Source of the DNA: Mycoplasmopsis mucosicanis
GTDB lineage: Bacteria > Bacillota_I > Bacilli_A > Mycoplasmatales > Metamycoplasmataceae
Direction: 5' to 3'
NCBI RefSeq assembly: GCF_006546935.1
Contig: NZ_SMDN01000001.1
Coordinates: forward strand, 47,183 to 111,182
Length of the DNA: 64,000 nt
Of this stretch, positions 1-13,001 are shown piece by piece. The notes under the pieces were generated by a model. The model did not search any database, had not been told where the DNA came from, and worked only from the letters and a program-made list of their open reading frames with translations. Position numbers and translations under genes: made by a program. Position 1 is the first letter of the stretch. Each line of letters begins with the position of its first letter.

Positions 1-1834
<1,834 letters not shown>

Positions 1835-1842
<8 letters not shown>

Positions 1843-4800
1843 TTAAGCCTCCTGAAGTGTCAAAGTGTTGAAGAGATGAATCTTCATCATCGCTATCAAC
1901 TTCATTTATATCTAATTTCATACCTAAGCCCCTAAGTTCATATTTAAGAACGTTAAATGATTCAGGTACTCCTGGTTTTGGTAATTCTCTTCCAGATGCT
2001 AATGCAGCATAAAGTAAATTACGACCATTTATATCATCAGATTTATAAGTTAGAATTTCTTGAAGAATGTTTGTAGCACCATACGATTCAATAGCTCATG
2101 TTTCCATTTCACCAAATCTTTGACCACCATTTTGTGATTTACCACCTAATGGTTGTTGAGTAATTAATGAATAAGGACCAACTGAACGAGCGTGCATTTT
2201 ATCATCAACCATGTGGTTAAGTTTTAGCATATACATCACACCAACAGACACAGGGTTGTCAAATTTTTCACCAGTAATAGGATCAATTAAGATCTGTTTT
2301 CCTGAAACAGGAAGATTTGCTTCTTTAATTACATCATAAATTGCTTCTTTTTTAATACCATCAAAAGCACGAGTAACAAACTTGGTATTCAACGATCTTG
2401 CAGCCATACCTAAATGGATTTCAAGAACTTGACCAATGTTCATACGTGAAGGAACCCCTTGAGGGTTTAACATTACATCAACTGGAGTACCATCTTCTAA
2501 GTGTGGCATATCTTCTTCTGGAAGTACTATTGAAACAACACCTTTGTTACCGTGACGTCCAGACATTTTGTCGCCGACTTTAATTTTTCGTTTTACAGCA
2601 ATAGAAACCTTAACAATTTTGTCAATACCATCTTCTAATTGGTCTTTGTTTTCTCTGCTTAAAATTTCAACACCAATTACAGTACCACCATGACCATTTT
2701 TAACTTTTAATGATGTGTCTTTTACAGGAGTTTGTCTTTGTTGTAATACTGCTAAAAGCAATTTTTCTTCTTGTGAAGGGTTGTCATCACCTTTAGGACT
2801 TACTCTACCAACTAAAACATCACCAGGAACAACATCACTACCTACACGAACAATACCTAACTCATCAAGATGACGTGTTGAATATTTAGAAACGTTAGGA
2901 ATATCAGAAGTTAATTCATCATCACCTGCTTTTGAAGATCTAAATTGAATTGTTTGTTCTTCAATGTGTATTGATGTAAAGACATCATCTTTAACCAATC
3001 TTTCGTTAAGAATTACAGCATCTTCATAGTTATAACCTTTATAGGTGCTAAATGCAACAAGAACATTTTTACCTAATGCTAATTCACCATTTTGGAATGA
3101 TGAACCATCAACAAGTAATTGACCTTTTTTGATTTCTTGGCCTTCTTTAACTAATGGTTTTTGATGAATAACTGTATCTTGGTTTGAACGTTGGAAATTT
3201 TTAAGGTTGTAGGTATCTAAACCGCCTTTTAAATTTCGAACCTTGATTTTTCTTCCATCAACAAATTCAACTAGACCATCTGCTTTTGCAACAAAGTTAC
3301 CAGATGAATATTTTGCAATTTCACTTTCAATACCTGTAGCAACATAAGGAGCTTCAGCTTCAAGCAAAGGAACTGCTTGACGTTGCATGTTAGCCCCCAT
3401 AAGAGCACGGTTAGCATCATCATTTTCTAGAAAAGGAATGCAACCAGCTGCAACCGAAACCATTTGATTAGGTGCAACTTCAATAAAATCAATTTCATCA
3501 GCATTACCAATTTGATAAGTATAGTTATGACGAATTGTAATGTTATTGTCGATAATTTGGTTGTTTTTGTCAACTTTTACTGTAGATTGTGCAATTTTGT
3601 AGCCCATTTCATCAGCAGCAGTTAAATAAACTGGTTCGCTATAATCAACTACACCATTTTCAACTCTATAATATGGAGTTTCTAAAAAGCCAAATTCATT
3701 AACTTTTGCATAAGTTGCAAAGTTCAAAATCAAACCGATGTTTGGACCTTCAGGAGTTTCAATTGGACAAATACGTCCATAATGAGTTGCGTGCACGTCA
3801 CGAACCTCAAATTGAGCAGTGTCTCTGTTAAGACCACCAGGTCCTAAAGAAGTAATACGTCTCTCATTAGAAATTTCCGCAAGTGGATTGATTTGATCCA
3901 TAAATTGTGAAAGTTTTGAAGAGTTAAAGAACGTTTTCATTTGATTTGAAATTAATTTGTTGTTTGTAACATTTTTTGGAGTTACTTTTTCAGGATCTTT
4001 AGCACCCATACGTTCTCTAGTTGTTTTTTCTAATTTAGAAAGACCAACTTTTAAGTTATTTTGAACTAGTTCGCCAACTGCAACTATACGTTTGTTGGTC
4101 AATGCATCAGGATCATCATCTTGACCAATTCCATCAAGAAGGTTGAAATAATAATTAATTGTTGCAATAAGATCAGAAACAACAAGATGTGTTTCGTTAG
4201 CTTTAGGATCAGTACCTATAACACGAACTGGTTCTTTTCCTTTTTCCATTCATTTTTTAGATGGATAAACTTTAATTGAAACGATTTTATCTCTTCTTTT
4301 TAACGAAACATTAGCTGGATCACTTAATAATTTTGCATAAACAACATCTGTTTTAATGCATTTTAATTTTTCAGAAGGTAATTTTCCGTTATTAAAGTTT
4401 CATTGGATTAATACAGCTAACTTGTGTGTTAATTGTGTTCCAACTTCTAAAATGATTGGATTACCAGCTTTATCAACAATTTCAAGTTTTTCAGCCAAGA
4501 TTGTACCTGAAATACGATCAACTAAATTCAATTTTATGTTGAGCATATATCGACCAGTTTGACTTAAATTATAATGTCTTTTATGGAACAAAAGACTTGG
4601 TATTAAGTTGGCAATTGATTCATCCGAAACACGGTCACCTTTACGCAATGTTCTAAATAAGTCATCTTGACAATTTCTTATAATTTCCTCACGAGTCATT
4701 TCTTCAGAAACAAGTTTTCTATCTCTACGAATAGATTCAATTAAAACTTCTGATTGACCAAAAAGCTCATAAATATCATCATGAGTTAAACCGAGCGCGC

Positions 4801-5443
4801 CTAAAAAAGTAATTAAATTAACATTTTTGTTTTTGTCGATTTTTATTTTAACTGTATCAGGGTTTTTTGATGTAACTTTGTGAGAAATTTCTACTCAAGA
4901 ACCTAAACGAGGCAAAATTTCAACCTTGTTAAAAAGGTCGTCAGATTGTTTATTACGAACTCCACGTCCAAAATATGCACCAGGCGAACGAATTAACTGA
5001 CTCACGATAACTTTTTCACTACCGTTGATTATAAAACTACCACCTGATGTCATTAAAGGTATTTCACCTAAAAACACTTCATCTTCATGAACTTGTCCAT
5101 CAGTTGTGATTGTGGTTTTAAATTTACCATACAGTTTAGCTGCATAGTTTGTCCCTTTAACTTTTGCTTTTTGAACTTCGTCGTATTCTTTTGGTGGAAT
5201 TTCTAGACGAACACTGTTGTGAATGTAGTCTAAAGTCACCATCTTGTTAGATGATGAAATTGGATAATGTTCTCTAATTGCTTCTTCAATTCCATATTTT
5301 TTAAATCATTCAAAAGACTCTTTTGAAGTTTTTAAAAAATCTTGAACTTGAAAAATGGTTTTAGTTACTGAATAATCTCTTCTTTGTGTTCCTGCACCAA
5401 AATTTGAAATTTTGTAAGGGTGCATTGATTTATTTTCTTCCAT
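1835..5443 (-). CDS. rpoB: DNA-directed RNA polymerase subunit beta
   Basis: Beta subunit of RNA polymerase, 1202 residues, full length for the family. The conserved [23 protein letters not shown] and [10 protein letters not shown] blocks are readable, as are the rifampicin-region sequences ([24 protein letters not shown]). The ATG at 5443 follows GAGGGAGAAAT, a good ribosome binding site; a later in-frame Met (MHPYK) is less likely. UGA codons encode Trp, for example at 2096-2098. The stop overlaps the rpoC start, so the two are translationally coupled. rplL/rplJ are not adjacent. Confidence 0.98.
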
Positions 5444-5540
5444 ATTTCTCCCTCTGTGTGTAGTGCTAAACTAATATATAAATATTAACATAAAATATTT
5501 TTTTACAAAATAAATTTTTGATTTTTTCAAATTATTTGTT

Positions 5541-5580
5541 TTTTTACGAAAATACTCATTTTTGAGTACTTTTGGTAAAA
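5541..5580. repeat. Dispersed ~40-bp palindromic element, copy 1 (most symmetric)
   Basis: Interrupted palindrome. Left arm TTTTTACGAAAA, then TACTCA, a short T-rich loop, TGAGTA, and right arm CTTTTGGTAAAA. It lies in the divergent rpoB/nfo intergenic region. The inner TACTCA/TGAGTA stem is perfect here, making this the clearest example of the family described under findings. Confidence 0.75.
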
Positions 5581-5720
5581 TTTAAAAATTTATTTTTTGC
5601 CATATTGATAACATTTAGATCAAAAATCGAAAAAAATATTTTTTTTGTTGCTATTGTTGATTAAAATTTAATAAGACTACAAATGAACTCAAATAAAAAA
5701 ATCAACTGAAAGGTAAAAAA

Positions 5721-6560
5721 ATGATAAAACTTGGCTCACATGTTGGTTTCAATTCTCCAGACTATTTACTCGCAAGTGCTAAAACTTCTATTGATAATGG
5801 TGCAAATACTATGATGATTTATGTTGGTGCACCACAAAACACAAAACGAGTTAATGTTGAAAAATATAAACTAGAAAAATTTAATGCAGAATATAGTGCT
5901 GTGCTAAAAAATGAGGATATTGTGGTTCATGCTCCTTATATTGTGAATCTTGCTTCTCCTCTAAAGGGAGACTTTGCTGTTGAATTTTTAATTGAGGAAA
6001 TTAAAAGAGTTGATTATATAGGTGCAAAATACCTAGTTTTACATCCAGGTGCATATACAAAATTCACAAAAGAATTAGCAATTGAAACGCTTATTGAAAA
6101 TTTAAAAAAAATCATTGCAAAAACTAAAAATGTTGTCATTTGTCTTGAAACAATGTCGGGAAAAGGTAGCGAAATTTTTAGTGATTTTGCAACAATGAAA
6201 TATGTTTTAGACACACTTAACTCACCTCGAATTCAACTTTGCCTAGACACTTGTCATCTCTGAGATGCGGGCTATAACATTAAAAAATACGCTGAATTTA
6301 AAGATGAATTGAATAGTTTTGGCTTACTAAAATATGTAAAAGTTATCCATTTAAATGATTCATTAAACGATATAAATTCGCACAAAGATAGACATGCAAA
6401 CATTGATAAAGGTTTTATTGGACTTGAAACACTAGCTAAATTTGTTTTTGATAAGGATTTTGATAATATTCCAATAATTTTAGAAACTCCTTGAACGGAT
6501 CAGGGACCAATTTATAAAGAAGAAATTCAAATGCTTTTAAATTACAATATTAAAAACTAA
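5721..6560 (+). CDS. nfo: Endonuclease IV (AP endonuclease)
   Basis: Base-excision repair enzyme that incises DNA 5' of abasic sites with a three-metal (Zn) centre. It is 279 residues, the usual family length. All metal-ligand segments are visible: VHAPY, LHPGAY, CLETMSG, LDTCHLWDAG (D, H), IHLNDS, DRHANI and ILETPW. UGA Trp codons occur in LWDAG and ETPW. The start ATG has a modest AAAGG site. It stands alone between the divergent rpoB promoter region and the next, apparently leaderless, gene. Confidence 0.96.
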
Positions 6561-6578
6561 GTGAATAATTAATTAAAG

Positions 6579-6584
6579 TATAAT
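6579..6584 (+). promoter_or_regulatory. -10 box (TATAAT) 6 nt before the ATG at 6591; leaderless start
   Basis: A perfect TATAAT is separated from the ATG at 6591 by only 6 nt, and no ribosome binding site fits between. Transcription would start at or next to the A of the start codon. No good -35 is visible. One of several with the same layout. Confidence 0.7.
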
Positions 6585-6590
6585 AAACAT

Positions 6591-8285
6591 ATGAAAAATA
6601 TTGCAACGGAAAAACCCGTCATTTATAAACCTTATTTTGCAAAAATTGAGCAAAAAAAACAAAATGAAATTATCGCTACTCAATCATTAGGTATAGGAGC
6701 TGAATTCATTAAGTTTTTCTTGCTTGTTTTGCTTGTTTCTATATTGCTTTTATTTCAATTTTCACATCATTTAATCAAAGATGATGCAGTAGTTTCAAAA
6801 ATTGAAATAATATATAAATATTCTTTAGGTTTATCGTTTGGTAATTTAGCTTGGTTTATTGTTTTTGGTATTTTTGCATCACTTGTAATCAATTGAGCTG
6901 AAGCAATATTGAAAAAATATTACTGCTTTTGACTCAAACATTACACTCGAGTAGATTACTGAATCATTCGCAAACGAGTAAAAATGTTTTTATGAATGAA
7001 TATACTCGTTTTTGTGTTGATTTATCATTGATTCTTGGTTTCACAAAGACAATTGAGTTCAAATTTTGTCTATAATAGTGAAGATCTAAAAAACATTTTT
7101 ATAAGAGGATGATATTGATCTTTTACACAAGATTCAAGTAGCAATAATTTAGGTCATATAGGAATTTTTCTTGATAGCATTCTAAACATTTTGCACATTG
7201 TGGCAGTAAGTCCATGACTAGTATTAACATTAATTTTATTGATTCAACTATTAGCTTGATTATATTTACTTACACTTAAGCCATCTACCTACTTCAAATA
7301 TTTTGCAGGTAATAAAAACCTAAAAATTGTTAAAGCTCAACTCAAAAAAATCAATAATATTTTTCACTACACAAATGAAACTGAACGTTATTTAAACTAT
7401 TTAATACTTTCAGCGCAAGTACTTGAAATTGATATCAACACAGTTTCGATGAATAAATTAATTAAATTAATTAAAAAAGACATTGATATTGTTGCTCAAA
7501 ACCCTTTAACATCTAAGTTTTTCATTAAACCACAAAAACTTAAAAAACGATCTAGCGATCAAAATGATGAGTTTGTTGAAAATATTGACCGCGAGTTAAA
7601 TAAAAGCAGTATTGATGAACATGAAGATAATCAAGTAGTAATTATTGAAGCACAAACAAATAGTGAAATTTCCCAAAACACTGATAATTCAGTAGTTTTA
7701 GAAGAAAACAACAATTATTTAACACATTCAAATAACACAGAAACTCAAGATAATAATATTGAAACTAATAATCACGCTTCTAATGAAGAACATGAAGAAG
7801 AAATAGCAGATTTATCAAAAAATGTTGATAGCACAGAGACTAGTATCCAATTAAACACCAACACAGTTGAGCAGTCAAATTTAACCAACAATATTGACAA
7901 GACCATTGAACTAAACAGTGTTTTAACAAGTGAATTCATTGCAAATCAGACAATTAAAGACATCACAAAACCAGAAACACAAACCGAATCAATAGTTATT
8001 AATGTCAATAGTGAAAATGCTCAAACAAGTGATAAATCAACTAGAAAAATAGGATTTATAATTCCAAATACTGAAGAAACAAACATTGAACATGACGAAC
8101 AAAAAAATGACGTAAACACACAAAAAACAGTAGGTTTTGTCAATATAGACACATCTGAATTCAATACAGTTGAGACTGAAAAAACACAACAAAATGCAAA
8201 TGAAACTCATTCTTCAGTTAACAAAAAAAATAAAAATTGTATAGAACTTGATGATGGTGATTGAGAAAGTCCTTTTGAGGCTTAA
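6591..8285 (+). CDS. Membrane protein with long acidic cytoplasmic tail, unknown function
   Basis: 564 residues, not recognised. Hydrophobic segments at about residues 42-60 and 77-102, and more between about 130 and 230 (LVFVLIYHWFLV, PWLVLTLILLIQLLAWLYLLTL), suggest four transmembrane helices. From about residue 290 the protein becomes a low-complexity, hydrophilic, Glu/Asn/Thr/Ser-rich tail of about 275 residues with no hydrophobic stretch, ending WESPFEA. UGA Trp codons are frequent in the membrane part. A putative cytoplasmic scaffold or surface antigen are both possible. It begins a run of tightly packed genes with trx-like, uvrC and the 10344 membrane gene. Confidence 0.8.
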
Positions 8286-8287
8286 AT

Positions 8288-8626
8288 ATGAAACAGTTAA
8301 ATTGAGATGAAGCACAACACATAATAAGCGACAAAAAAAACAAAAATAAAGTTTTTTTTGTAGTTTTTACTATGCATAATCAATTTGAATCAGCAGTCAT
8401 GGAATATATTTACGATGAGATTTTTCAGGACTTCAAAAACGAAGGTAATGTTAAATGTATTCAAATTGATATTGATGAAGCAAAAATTTATCAAGATCTC
8501 AATGATAAATATCATATCCTTTCAGTTCCAATATTTTTAATAATCCAGAACAATCAAATTAAAAAACGTGGTATTGGTTTTTATCCTAAAGAAATTATTG
8601 TTGATTTCATTGAGGAGCATTTATAG
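8288..8626 (+). CDS. Thioredoxin-like protein lacking the CXXC active site
   Basis: 112 residues. The thioredoxin fold is suggested by KVFFVVFT at the first central strand, an aspartate-containing strand (CIQIDIDEA), the cis-Pro signature SVPIFLIIQNNQI, and a terminal helix. Where a thioredoxin has WCGPC this protein has TMHNQFES, with no cysteine, so it cannot be a canonical disulfide reductase. It starts 2 nt after the upstream stop, and its own TAG overlaps the GTG start of uvrC by 1 nt. The fold call is by motif only; a role in binding or scaffolding is inference. Confidence 0.65.
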
Positions 8627-10344
8627 TGTCCAATTTCATTAAAGAAAAACTAAAAACAGTACCTAAATTACCTGGTGTTTATTTATGAAAAGACGCAGAA
8701 AACACTGTAATTTATGTCGGAAAAGCAAAAAACTTGAATCGAAGAATGAATCAATATTTAGAAGGATCAATAAACTCCTATAAAACTCATGCAATGGTTC
8801 AAAAAATTTCAGATTTTGAAATTTTTATAGTTCGAAACGATAAAGAAGCATTGCTTTTAGAAAAGCAATTTATTGAAAAATATAATCCAGAGTTCAATAT
8901 TTTGCTACTTGATGACCGGCGTTATCCATACATAAAAGTTGAACTCAAAAACGGAAAGCTTGATATTTTAATTGTGCGTAAGATTACCAAAAAAGAGAGC
9001 TCGTCTATATTTTATTTTGGCCCTTTTCCACAAGGTTATGGAGCTGGAGTTATTCTTAAACTTCTTCAACGTGAAGCATTTTTTGAAAATGGTCTTAAGA
9101 TAAGCAACACAGACATTGAATTTTGAAAACAAAAATTTCAACACATTAAGAACATAATAACATTCCAAAAAAAATATATCCAAGAACTTAGACAAAAAAT
9201 GTTACAAGCAAGCAATAAATTGCAATTCGAAATTGCTCTAGACATTAAAAACAGTTTGCAATACTTAGAAAAAATTTCGCAAGAACAAATAATTGAGTTA
9301 AAAAATTTTCAAAATATTGATGTTTTTGCTTTCAAAATAATAGAAAATAAAATGCATCTTACTGTGTTGTTTTATCGCCATGGTAATCTAATTGGAAATG
9401 ACAACTTAAGTATTGACCTCTATATTGATGAGTATGAAACGTTATTGAACTTATTTAATGCATATTATTTGAATACAATTAAACCTGATGCAATAATTCT
9501 TGACAATAATCTAGAGCATTATAACTTCCAAAATGCAACTGATTTTAAATTTATATTCCCTAAAAGTGGAAACTATGAAAAAATAATGCAGTTAGCATAC
9601 TTAAATTTAGAACAATATTGTTCTAAAAATATTGCTCATATCAAGAGCATTGAAGAAAAAAACTTCACATTGACAAAAGAACTATCAAAATACACAAATG
9701 GAAAATTGTGTTCAAAAATTATTGCATTTGATAATTCAAATTATGCAAATACTCTCCCTGTTGGTGTTGCAGTTGCGTATGTAAATGGCTTAAAAAACAA
9801 GCATTATTATAGAAAATTCAATCATTTTTCAATAGAATCGCGACATTCAGATGTTGAATATATGCGTCAAAGCGCTTTAAAATATTTTACAAATTTAGAA
9901 AAAAATCTTACACCTGATTTAATAATTGCAGATGGAGGTCTTGCTCAAGTTCACGAAGTTAAGCGAGTATTAAAAGAACTCAATCTAAATTTCAGTGTAA
10001 TAGGTCTTATAAAAGATAATTATCACCGAACCTCTAAAATTGTTGATGTTAATGAAAAAACTAGCATCATTAAGCCACAAAATCTCAAAAATTTCCTTGC
10101 CGCTATACAAATTGAGGTTGATAGATTTGCAAAATCTCACTATCATAACCACAAAAAAATATCATCACTTGAAGGAAAATTGCAAAGAATTAAGGGTTTA
10201 GGTGAAAAATATGAGCAAAAATTGCTACAATACTTCAAGACATATACAAATATTTATAATGCATCATTCGATCAACTCTGTTTAGTGGTTCCAAAAAACA
10301 TCGCTAAGAAAATTTTTGATAAAGAATATCTGAAAGGAGATTAA
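8626..10344 (+). CDS. uvrC: Excinuclease ABC subunit C
   Basis: UvrC makes both incisions in nucleotide excision repair. It is 572 residues. The N-terminal GIY-YIG domain is clear (LPGVYLWKDAENTVIYVGKAKNL). A UvrB-binding-type segment lies near residues 195-230. The C-terminal RNase H-like endonuclease is seen at IAFDNSNYANTLPVGVAVAY and LIIADGGLAQV, followed by a helix-hairpin-helix region (KIKGLGEKYEQKLL-like). The start is GTG, overlapping the previous stop by 1 nt, with a GAGGAG site at 8612-8617. A UGA Trp lies in YLWKD. Confidence 0.95.
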
Positions 10345-11144
10345 TGAATTTTAATCTAAACACAGCCAATGGTGCTAATACTGAATCAATAATTAATCCA
10401 ATAGGTTTTTTTACTTCAATCAATACATTAAACTCTTTAGTTGTTCTAATCTTACTAGCGCCGCTCATTGCACAAATTGTTTTTTGAAGAAAATTCAATA
10501 AAATGCATAAATATTTCAAAGAAAATAACTTAATTTTGGAATTCGTAAAGAAAGATCATTGAATTGCATTTTTAAAATTTATTATTCTTGGTGTTGTTGG
10601 TTTTGTTGTTCTTTTATTGACTTTTGTTATTGGTGAAAGTGCTTTTAAAAGCACTACATTATGACAAGAAAGTCGTTATGGTTTACTCATTTGTATTGGT
10701 ATTATTGCTTTAATTTCTATAATCGGTGTTATCCAAATGGCGATTTCATACAAAAAAATACACATAAACACAAGTTTTGACTGAGACAAGGTACTTGAGT
10801 ACACAACGCAACATAATCTTAGTTTTTCAGTTCAAAAATTAGAAATCAGATGACTTGATCCAACAACAAAACAGTATGAAAAACAAAATCAAAAGGATGT
10901 TGTTGCTGAGTGAAAAAGAGTTGTGCATAACACTCGCTCTTTTTCAAAAGAGATTAAAGTACCAACAAAAATACTCAAATACTGACTAAAAAAAACAGAT
11001 ACATTCTTCTTTAAATTCGAAACACTTCCACAATATAAATATTTATTAGTTGCTTCAGCAGTTCTTAATCAACTCAATGAAGATGGTATCATTAACAATT
11101 TAGAAGAATCAATATCTTCATTTAAACAAAATGAATTTAAATAA
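10344..11144 (+). CDS. Membrane protein, unknown function
   Basis: 266 residues, not recognised. The ATG overlaps the uvrC stop (TAATG). Three hydrophobic stretches are visible: about residues 27-50, 72-98 and 112-133. They are followed by a soluble C-terminal half of about 130 residues rich in charged residues and Trp (many as UGA). It is probably translationally coupled to uvrC, the last gene of this operon, and followed by a hairpin terminator. Confidence 0.75.
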
Positions 11145-11147
11145 ATT

Positions 11148-11175
11148 AAAATTGGCTCACTAGCCAATTTTTTTT
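11148..11175. terminator. Bidirectional hairpin terminator
   Basis: AAAATTGGCT, loop CACT, AGCCAATTTT, then further Ts on the plus strand. It lies between convergent genes; the minus-strand gene stop codon lies in the T tract. Confidence 0.85.
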
Positions 11176-11866
11176 AAATGTGTGCTTTAACTCTCGATTT
11201 ACATGACTTTTTAATTAGTGATATTTCACCATATTGATCTCAACCTTCAGCACTTCAGTCAATCTCTGCTTGTGAATATAAATCAGAGCTATCATTAACA
11301 ACCGACATTATATTTCTAAGAACTTCAACATTAAAAATAGCTGATAAATATTTAGTAGTCAATGTAATTGTGTTTAAGTAGTGTTCATAATCAGTCTGGT
11401 CAATTGACTCTAACAATACAATTTTTAACTCATTTTTGTGTGTTTTGGTCAAATCTGCATTTGCAAAATGACTTAATTTTGCACCTTTAGATTCATAAAT
11501 TAATTCACCTTTTTGTTCAACAAGAGATAGACCGCTTTTAAAATCACTTATATCAAAACTGCTGAATGTATAACCGCTTATTATTGAAAGCATATTTAAA
11601 ACATTCTGTAAAATATCTTTACCATCAAAAGCATCTTGACCTTGTTGAAAGAGATTGTTATATGAATTCAACCCTATTTTTTTGCACACGAATTCACTTT
11701 GGTATTTACTTTGAGTTGCTTCATCCATTAAAAAATCAATTGCAAGAGATTTCAATTCATTGTATGCTTCTTGGTTTTGAACGATATTAGAACTTTGGAA
11801 TTTGAATGCTGTGATGGTAGCTAATGGAAAGTTTTTAAAAAAACTTGTTTCTATTTTTATATACAC
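11174..11866 (-). CDS. B3/B4-domain-like protein (weak), hypothetical
   Basis: 230 residues. The first ORF segment ends at a UGA that encodes Trp (IDWSAEGWDQYG). The start is GTG at 11866 with an AAGGGG site 4 nt upstream. The central part (VLNMLSIISGYTFSSFDISD, then a GELIYESKG strand and NADLTKTHKNELKIVLLES) resembles stand-alone B3/B4 domains related to the PheRS beta subunit, which have a similar NAVSLRHGLPVGGYDLD ... SDRTKIT pattern. The resemblance was judged by eye and the function is unknown. The stop lies inside the convergent terminator. Confidence 0.55.
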
Positions 11867-12007
11867 ATAACCCCTTAATTTTTATTTGTTTTTTAGCAAA
11901 ATATTGTCGTGTTTTAGTAATTCAACACAATAAAATAAAGCTTTAAGGTCGAACTAAATTGTCAATATGAATGCAGACTTATTATACAAATAGAACAAAA
12001 AATAATG

Positions 12008-12958
12008 CTAAAAAGTTAATTTTTGCATTATTTCTACCAATGTTTTTGCAATTTTTGGTTCTCGCTGTGTGTGCGCTGTTTTACTCAACATATAAAGTTT
12101 TGAATTCAATAGAGCTTTATGTAATTCATATGCACCTATTGGTCTACAGTCCAAATCATAAACACCATGGACAATATGCGTTTCTATGTGTTTAATTTTG
12201 TCTACATTGTTCAAAATGTAATTTTCTTCCATAAAACCATTGTGTTCAAAATATCAGTTTTCTAGATAAGCAATCTCAATTGTTTCACGAATATTTTTGA
12301 GTGGATTGAATTCTAATTTATTGACACTAATTAAACACATTTCTCATTTTGCTCACTCAATACATGTCTGAGTTTTGAGTTGCTCATTAGTTGAGTTCAT
12401 TAGTTCAAAATATTCATGAACCTTGTTTAGAGTATGAGTTTTTTTACTCAATAGTGAACAAAATTGATCAAATTCTTCAGGTTTAAAATAACTTGCACCT
12501 TGTTCAAAGAGTCAGTCAATGTCTGAACGACGATTTAAATAAATTCCTCTCAAGACCATTTTAAGAACATTTTGAGGGTACTTTATAGCATAACAAAGAC
12601 TGAGTGTTGTTCCTCAAGAACCGCCAAAAAGTACTCATTTTTCAATGTTTAGGGATTTTCTTATTGCTTCCATATCTTCAACCAAATAATCAGTTGTATT
12701 GTTAGTTGTGCAAATTGATGGAGTTGATTTACCACATCCACGTTGATCTATAAGGATTATTTTATACTTCTGTGGATCAAAAAATCTACGACAAACTGCA
12801 GAAGTACCACCACCAGGACCTCCATGAACATACACAACCGGAATCCCGTCTGGATTCCCACTTATTTCATAGTAAATTCTATGTTTAGAATCATTAGGCG
12901 AATAAAAACCTGTGTGATATGGTTCAATTGCTGGATATAAATATTTCAAGTAACTCAT
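12008..12958 (-). CDS. pip: Proline iminopeptidase (alpha/beta hydrolase)
   Basis: Peptidase S33 that releases N-terminal proline, useful in a peptide-scavenging cell. It is 316 residues, normal length. Oxyanion region HGGPGGGTS; IDQRGCGKSTP; nucleophile elbow FGGSWGTTLSL; PQNVLKMVLRGIYL. The C-terminal HGVYDLDCRP supplies the aspartate and the histidine is in KTAHTQREP (family usually SGHSA). A UGA Trp lies just before VLFGGSWG. No ribosome binding site precedes the ATG; a TAGAAT -10 box 6 nt upstream suggests a leaderless mRNA starting just past the aspS terminator. Confidence 0.93.
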
Positions 12959-12964
12959 AAATTA

Positions 12965-12970
12965 ATTCTA
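12965..12970 (-). promoter_or_regulatory. -10 box (TAGAAT) 6 nt before the pip ATG; leaderless start
   Basis: On the minus strand TAGAAT is followed by 6 nt and the ATG at 12958. No Shine-Dalgarno sequence is present. The -10 lies directly after the aspS terminator hairpin. Confidence 0.55.
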
Positions 12971-12972
12971 AT

Positions 12973-13001
12973 ACAAAAAACGATTAACACATATGTTAAT
13001 C
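12973..13001 (-). terminator. aspS terminator
   Basis: GATTAACA / TGTTAATC hairpin followed on the minus strand by CGTTTTTTG. The hairpin includes the aspS stop codon. Confidence 0.75.

Noticed and set aside
6970-7015. Inverted ACGAGTA / TACTCGT in the 6591 gene
   Set aside because: Stem only 7 nt with a long loop inside a coding region; does not match the palindromic family arms.
12625-12645. Repeat-like string in pip (AAAAATGAGTACTTTTTGG)
   Set aside because: It encodes the conserved WVLFGGSWG nucleophile region and lacks a matching second arm, so it is probably coincidental.
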